8,094 nt of DNA from Chloroflexota bacterium. GTDB taxonomy: Bacteria; Chloroflexota; FW602-bin22; JAMCYS01. The stretch spans positions 1 through 8,094 of the forward strand of contig JAJZQK010000119.1 in assembly GCA_021847625.1 (NCBI GenBank), written 5' to 3'. The notes beneath the pieces were generated by a model. The model saw nothing but the letters and a program-made list of their open reading frames with translations, did not search any database and had not been told where the DNA came from. Below, piece by piece: positions 4,799 to 8,094 of this stretch (positions within the stretch are counted from its first letter, which is position 1; each line of letters starts with the position of its first letter). The position numbers and the translations under genes are program-made.

Positions 4799-7444
4799 GC
4801 TGAAGAGCGAGCCCGGATGCTCTGGGCCAAGACCCGGAAGGGCAGCGATGAGACCCATGCCCTGCTGTACCACCTGTTGGATGCCGGGGAGGTGGCGCTG
4901 GCCCTCTGGGAGCGTGCCTTCCCCCCGGCCACCCGAGCCCATTTCGCCGCCGCCGTGGGCACCGACGAGGCGCAGGCCGGCCGGGTCTTCGCCACCTGGG
5001 CCGCCCTCCACGACATCGGCAAGGCGGGGCCGGCCTTCCAGGCCAAGTATCCCCCCGCCGCGGGCCGCCTCCTCGCAGCCGGCTTCCCCTTCTTGCGCCC
5101 GACCGGGTGCCGACCGCACGGCGTGGTGTCGACCTGGATCCTGGAAGATGCTCTGCCCGCGTTCGGCGTCGGGGGCTGGGCGGCAACCTTGCTGGCGGTG
5201 ACCTTGGGCGGCCATCACGGCTCGTTCCCCGCCCTGGGCGACGAACTCCACCGCAAGGCTAACCTCGGCGGGCCCACCTGGGCGGGTGCCCGGGCCCAAC
5301 TGGTGGCGGCCGTGCGCGAGGTGTTCGCCCCACCGTCAGTCTCGCTGCCCGCTGACGACGCCGAACTCAACGCCTACCTCGCCCTCCTGGGAGGGTGGGT
5401 CAGCGTCGCCGACTGGATCGCCTCGATCGCCGACCGGTTCTGGTGTCCGGATGCGGGCCTGGCGCTGCCCGAGTACGCCGAACGGTCGCGGGGGTGGGCG
5501 AAGGCGACCGTCCGTGATCTGGGCTGGGACTCATGGCAGGCGAGCGGACGCAGGACGCAGTTCTCGTCCCTATTCCCGTTTCCGCCCAACGACGTGCAGG
5601 CGGCCGCCATCCGGACCGCGCGGGAAGCAAGTCCCCCTGCCCTCGCGATCGTCGAGGCGGCGACCGGTTCCGGCAAGACGGAGGCCGCCCTCTATCTGGC
5701 GGACGAATGGCTGCAGTCTTCCGGCGGGCGGGGGCTCTACGTGGCCATGCCCACTACCGCCACCAGCAACCAGATGCACGGCCGCGTCGCCGGCTTCCTG
5801 GCCAAACGTTACCCCGGCGAGCTCGTCAACCTCCAGCTGGCGCACGGCCAGGCCCTGCTCGCGGAGGGCCACGACGTCCCCCGCCTGGCCGAGGTGGGCG
5901 AGGACACCGAACACAGGGTAGCGGCACTGGAGTGGTTCCTGCCGCGCAAGCGCAGCCTGCTCGCCCCCTTCGGGGTCGGCACCGTCGATCAGGCCTTCCT
6001 GGCCGTGCTCCAGACGCGGCACTTCTTCGTGCGCCTCAGCGGCCTGGCGGACAAGGTCGTGATCTTCGACGAGGTGCACGCCTACGACACCTACATGAAC
6101 GAGCTCTTCCTGCGCCTGCTGGGATGGCTGCGGGCGGCGGGCACCTCGGTCATCGTCCTCTCCGCCACATTGCCAAAAGAGACGAGGCGGCGGATGCTCG
6201 CCGCCTACGCCGGGACGGCGTCGGCGAATGCCGCAACCCTGCCGCCCTCCCCTTGCCTCACCGTCGCCGCCGAGGGCCGGGTGAGGACGTACCCCCTGTC
6301 CGTGGGCGACAGCCGCCGGATACGGCTGCGCCGTCTGGGGAGCGAACCGGAAGACGTTGTCGCCTATCTCCGCGAGAGGCTCGCCGACGGCGGCTGCGCG
6401 GCCGTCATCTGCAACACGGTCCGCCGGGCCCAGCTGGTCTACCGGGCCGTGCGCGAGGCCGACCTCGTCCCGGCCGAGGACTGTCGCCTCTTCCACGCCC
6501 GGTTCCCCTTCGCCTGGCGCCAGGCGGAGGAGGAGACGGTCCTCGCGCGCTTCAAGAAAGGCGCTAAGCGGCCGGAGCGGGCGGTGGTCGTGGCGACCCA
6601 GGTGATCGAGCAGAGCCTGGACCTGGACTTCGACTACATGGTCAGCGACCTCTGCCCGATCGACCTGCTGATACAGAGGGCCGGACGCCTCTGGCGCCAC
6701 CATCGCCCTGAGCGCCCGGGCGCGGCGGACGGGCCGGAGCTGGCCGTGGTGGCGCCGCGCGAGACGCCCACCGACGATCCGGACTTCGGGGCCTCGGCCC
6801 ACGTCTACGCGCCTTATTACCTCCTGCGCACCGCCGGCTGCCTGCAGCGGAGGGAGTCGCTGGTCCTTCCGGCGGAGAGCGCGTGCCTGGTCGAGGAGGT
6901 CTACGGGGAGGAGACGACGGAGGCGGCCACGCCCGCCCTGGCCGCCGCCCGCGATAAGTTGGAGCGGCGGCGGGCCCGTTCCGTCAAGGAGGCTCGCGAG
7001 CGCCTGGTGGCGACGCCCCAGGACGAGGGCTTCCTGGGCGCGCAGCGCCCCGACCTGGCCGAGGACGCGCCGGAGGTGCACGCGGCGATGCAGGCCCTCA
7101 CCCGCGAGGCGAGCCCCGGCCTCACCCTCATCTGCCTGCACCGGCTGCCCGACGGCACCCTGGCGGGCGAGCCGGACGGCGAGGACACGATGTGCGGGGA
7201 GGGGGAGTCGGTATCCCAGGAGGATGCCCGCCGGCTGCTGCGCCGGGGCCTCAGCGTGCAGCGGCCGGATGTCGTGGCGTATTTCCACGACCAGGAGCCG
7301 CCCCATGCCTGGGGCGAGCACCCGGCCCTGCGGCACTGCCGGCTCGCCGTCTTCACGGACGGCGTCTGCCCGCTGGTGGGCCGGGGATTGTCGCTTCTGC
7401 TCGACCGCGAACTTGGGTTGCGAGTGGAAAAGGAGGATCGATGA
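4796..7444 (+). CDS. cas3: CRISPR-associated nuclease-helicase Cas3, type I-E
   Basis: 882 residues, close to the E. coli Cas3 length of 888. Cas3 is recruited by Cascade to the R-loop, nicks the displaced strand and degrades it while translocating 3' to 5' using ATP. The N-terminal HD nuclease (about 15-230) has H21 in a 'THALLYHLLD' stretch, the H72-D73 pair in ALHDIGK, H108, the H140-H141 pair in GGHHG, and D206 in ADW: the full metal-binding set. The superfamily 2 helicase follows: Walker A ATGSGKT (289-295), motif Ia around AMPTTATSNQ (317-326), DEVH box (425-428), SAT (456-458), motif V around ATQVIEQSLDLDFD (600-613) and QRAGR (627-631). The C-terminal domain (about 700-882) resembles that of type I-E Cas3. 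No catalytic residue appears lost. It is the second gene of the operon, overlapping WYL by one base and cse1 by four; nuclease and helicase are on one chain, with no fusion to Cse1. Confidence 0.97.
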   Translation: MAEERARMLWAKTRKGSDETHALLYHLLDAGEVALALWERAFPPATRAHFAAAVGTDEAQAGRVFATWAALHDIGKAGPAFQAKYPPAAGRLLAAGFPFLRPTGCRPHGVVSTWILEDALPAFGVGGWAATLLAVTLGGHHGSFPALGDELHRKANLGGPTWAGARAQLVAAVREVFAPPSVSLPADDAELNAYLALLGGWVSVADWIASIADRFWCPDAGLALPEYAERSRGWAKATVRDLGWDSWQASGRRTQFSSLFPFPPNDVQAAAIRTAREASPPALAIVEAATGSGKTEAALYLADEWLQSSGGRGLYVAMPTTATSNQMHGRVAGFLAKRYPGELVNLQLAHGQALLAEGHDVPRLAEVGEDTEHRVAALEWFLPRKRSLLAPFGVGTVDQAFLAVLQTRHFFVRLSGLADKVVIFDEVHAYDTYMNELFLRLLGWLRAAGTSVIVLSATLPKETRRRMLAAYAGTASANAATLPPSPCLTVAAEGRVRTYPLSVGDSRRIRLRRLGSEPEDVVAYLRERLADGGCAAVICNTVRRAQLVYRAVREADLVPAEDCRLFHARFPFAWRQAEEETVLARFKKGAKRPERAVVVATQVIEQSLDLDFDYMVSDLCPIDLLIQRAGRLWRHHRPERPGAADGPELAVVAPRETPTDDPDFGASAHVYAPYYLLRTAGCLQRRESLVLPAESACLVEEVYGEETTEAATPALAAARDKLERRRARSVKEARERLVATPQDEGFLGAQRPDLAEDAPEVHAAMQALTREASPGLTLICLHRLPDGTLAGEPDGEDTMCGEGESVSQEDARRLLRRGLSVQRPDVVAYFHDQEPPHAWGEHPALRHCRLAVFTDGVCPLVGRGLSLLLDRELGLRVEKEDR
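7431..7444 (+). promoter_or_regulatory. cas3-cse1 translational coupling junction
   Basis: AGGAGG (7431-7436) lies 4 bases before the ATG at 7441, a slightly short spacing. The ATGA overlap (start 7441-7443, stop 7442-7444) is typical of coupled translation and would keep Cas3 and Cascade synthesis linked. Confidence 0.7.
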
Positions 7445-8094
7445 GCTTCTCGTTCGACCTGACGCGTGAACCCTGGCTGCCGTGCCTGGACCGGGACGGC
7501 AGGCCGCTGAAGGTGGGCCTCTACGAGGCCCTCGCCCGCGCCCACGAGCTGCGGGCGGTGGAGGGAGCCACGCCGCTGGAGACGGCGGCCGTCTACCGGC
7601 TGCTGCTGGCGGTGCTGCACCGGGTCGAGCTCGTCCCCAACGCCGCCGCCTGGTCCCGCCTCTGGGAGGGGCAGCGCTGGGAAGAGGGTGCGCTGGATAG
7701 ATACCTCGGCCAATGGCAGTCCCGCTTCGACCTCTTCCACCCCGAGCGCCCGTTCTACCAATGGGAGGATAGGCGGGTGCAGCCGTGGTCGGTCGGGCTG
7801 CTGTTCCCCGGGATGCAGGCGGCCCCCTTCTACAACCACGAGGTGACGACCGGGGACCTGGCCCTGGGCCCGGCCGAGGCCGCCGTCGAGCTGCTGGTGG
7901 CCCAGCACTACGGCGCCAGCGGCACCCGCGACCCGAGCCAGGGCCTCTTCTTCAGCGCCGGCACGTGGTCGACGGGCTACGTCTTCTTCGTGGAGGGGGA
8001 GAACCTCTTCCAGACGCTCGCCTACAACCTCCTCCCCTACGGCGAGGGGAACCCGCGACCGTGGCTGGAGGGGACCGCGGAGGATCGGCCCGCC
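7441..8094 (+). CDS. cse1: Type I-E Cascade large subunit Cse1 (CasA/Cas8e), 3' partial
   Basis: 218 codons from the ATG at 7441 run off the right edge without a stop; the family is usually about 500 residues, so roughly half is visible. Cse1 recognises the PAM, helps open the target DNA and docks Cas3. Recognised features: the N-terminal 'FDLTREPWLPC' (5-15; E. coli CasA has an equivalent 'NWIPV'), 'FDLFHPERPFYQ' (96-107; equivalent to 'MFYLNHAEHPFMQ' in E. coli), a loop region at about 121-140 that should correspond to the DNA-contacting L1 loop, 'AAVELLVAQHY' (147-157), and 'GENLFQTLAYNLL' (186-198), which matches the 'G-x-N/S-LF-x-TL-x-x-NLL' pattern of Cse1 proteins. Its place directly after a type I-E-like cas3 agrees. 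The other Cascade genes (cse2, cas7, cas5, cas6e) are expected next but lie outside the window. Confidence 0.92.
   Translation, partial: MSFSFDLTREPWLPCLDRDGRPLKVGLYEALARAHELRAVEGATPLETAAVYRLLLAVLHRVELVPNAAAWSRLWEGQRWEEGALDRYLGQWQSRFDLFHPERPFYQWEDRRVQPWSVGLLFPGMQAAPFYNHEVTTGDLALGPAEAAVELLVAQHYGASGTRDPSQGLFFSAGTWSTGYVFFVEGENLFQTLAYNLLPYGEGNPRPWLEGTAEDRPA

Noticed and set aside
5570..7336. A 588-codon open frame on the minus strand.
   Set aside because: It lies wholly opposite cas3, whose motifs are intact; the translation has no recognisable domain and reflects third-position GC bias.
3789..8094. A new type of defence system.
   Set aside because: The genes match the known type I-E CRISPR-Cas plan with a WYL regulator; nothing in the visible part requires a new type.

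Overview
The window looks like a piece of chromosome from a GC-rich, filamentous-type Chloroflexota relative. This is an inference from protein style: long Pro/Thr linkers between exported domains, a YVTN beta-propeller, and an Ig-like membrane protein family that I associate with Chloroflexota and Actinobacteria. No rRNA, tRNA or other marker gene is present to test it. All convincing genes are on the + strand.

Left region (1-2888): two cell-envelope genes in one transcription unit, 30 bases apart. The first enters from outside the window. It carries two Ig-like segments, a Pro/Thr-rich stalk and what I count as a seven-bladed YVTN beta-propeller. The second is a 393-residue single-pass membrane protein with two predicted Ig-like domains, one transmembrane helix, a Pro/Ala/Thr linker and a short C-terminal LGFP-like module. 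No enzymatic motif is visible in either; binding, scaffolding or envelope display is the likeliest role.

Middle region (2889-3788): about 900 bases with no convincing intact gene. It holds a 7-bp inverted repeat, a possible decayed helix-turn-helix (recombinase/transposase-like) fragment on the minus strand, and a very good sigma70-type promoter (TTGACG, 17 bp, TATAGT) whose -35 box sits inside a perfect 14-base palindrome. A roughly 180-nt leader with a small hairpin follows.

Right region (3789-8094): the start of a type I-E CRISPR-Cas operon. Order: a WYL-domain transcription regulator, cas3 (HD nuclease plus superfamily 2 helicase, 882 residues), then the first 218 codons of cse1/casA (cas8e), cut by the window edge. 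The three genes overlap by 1 and 4 bases, each behind a good ribosome binding site, so they are almost certainly co-transcribed and translationally coupled. Cas3 is the target-degrading nuclease-helicase and Cse1 the large Cascade subunit that reads the PAM and recruits Cas3; the WYL protein, encoded first, probably controls the operon from the palindrome-bearing promoter. The remaining Cascade genes, cas1-cas2 and the CRISPR array would be expected beyond position 8094; no repeat array is inside the window. The core system is a known type. The less ordinary parts are its control region, the altered WYL triad of the regulator, and the two envelope genes beside it.
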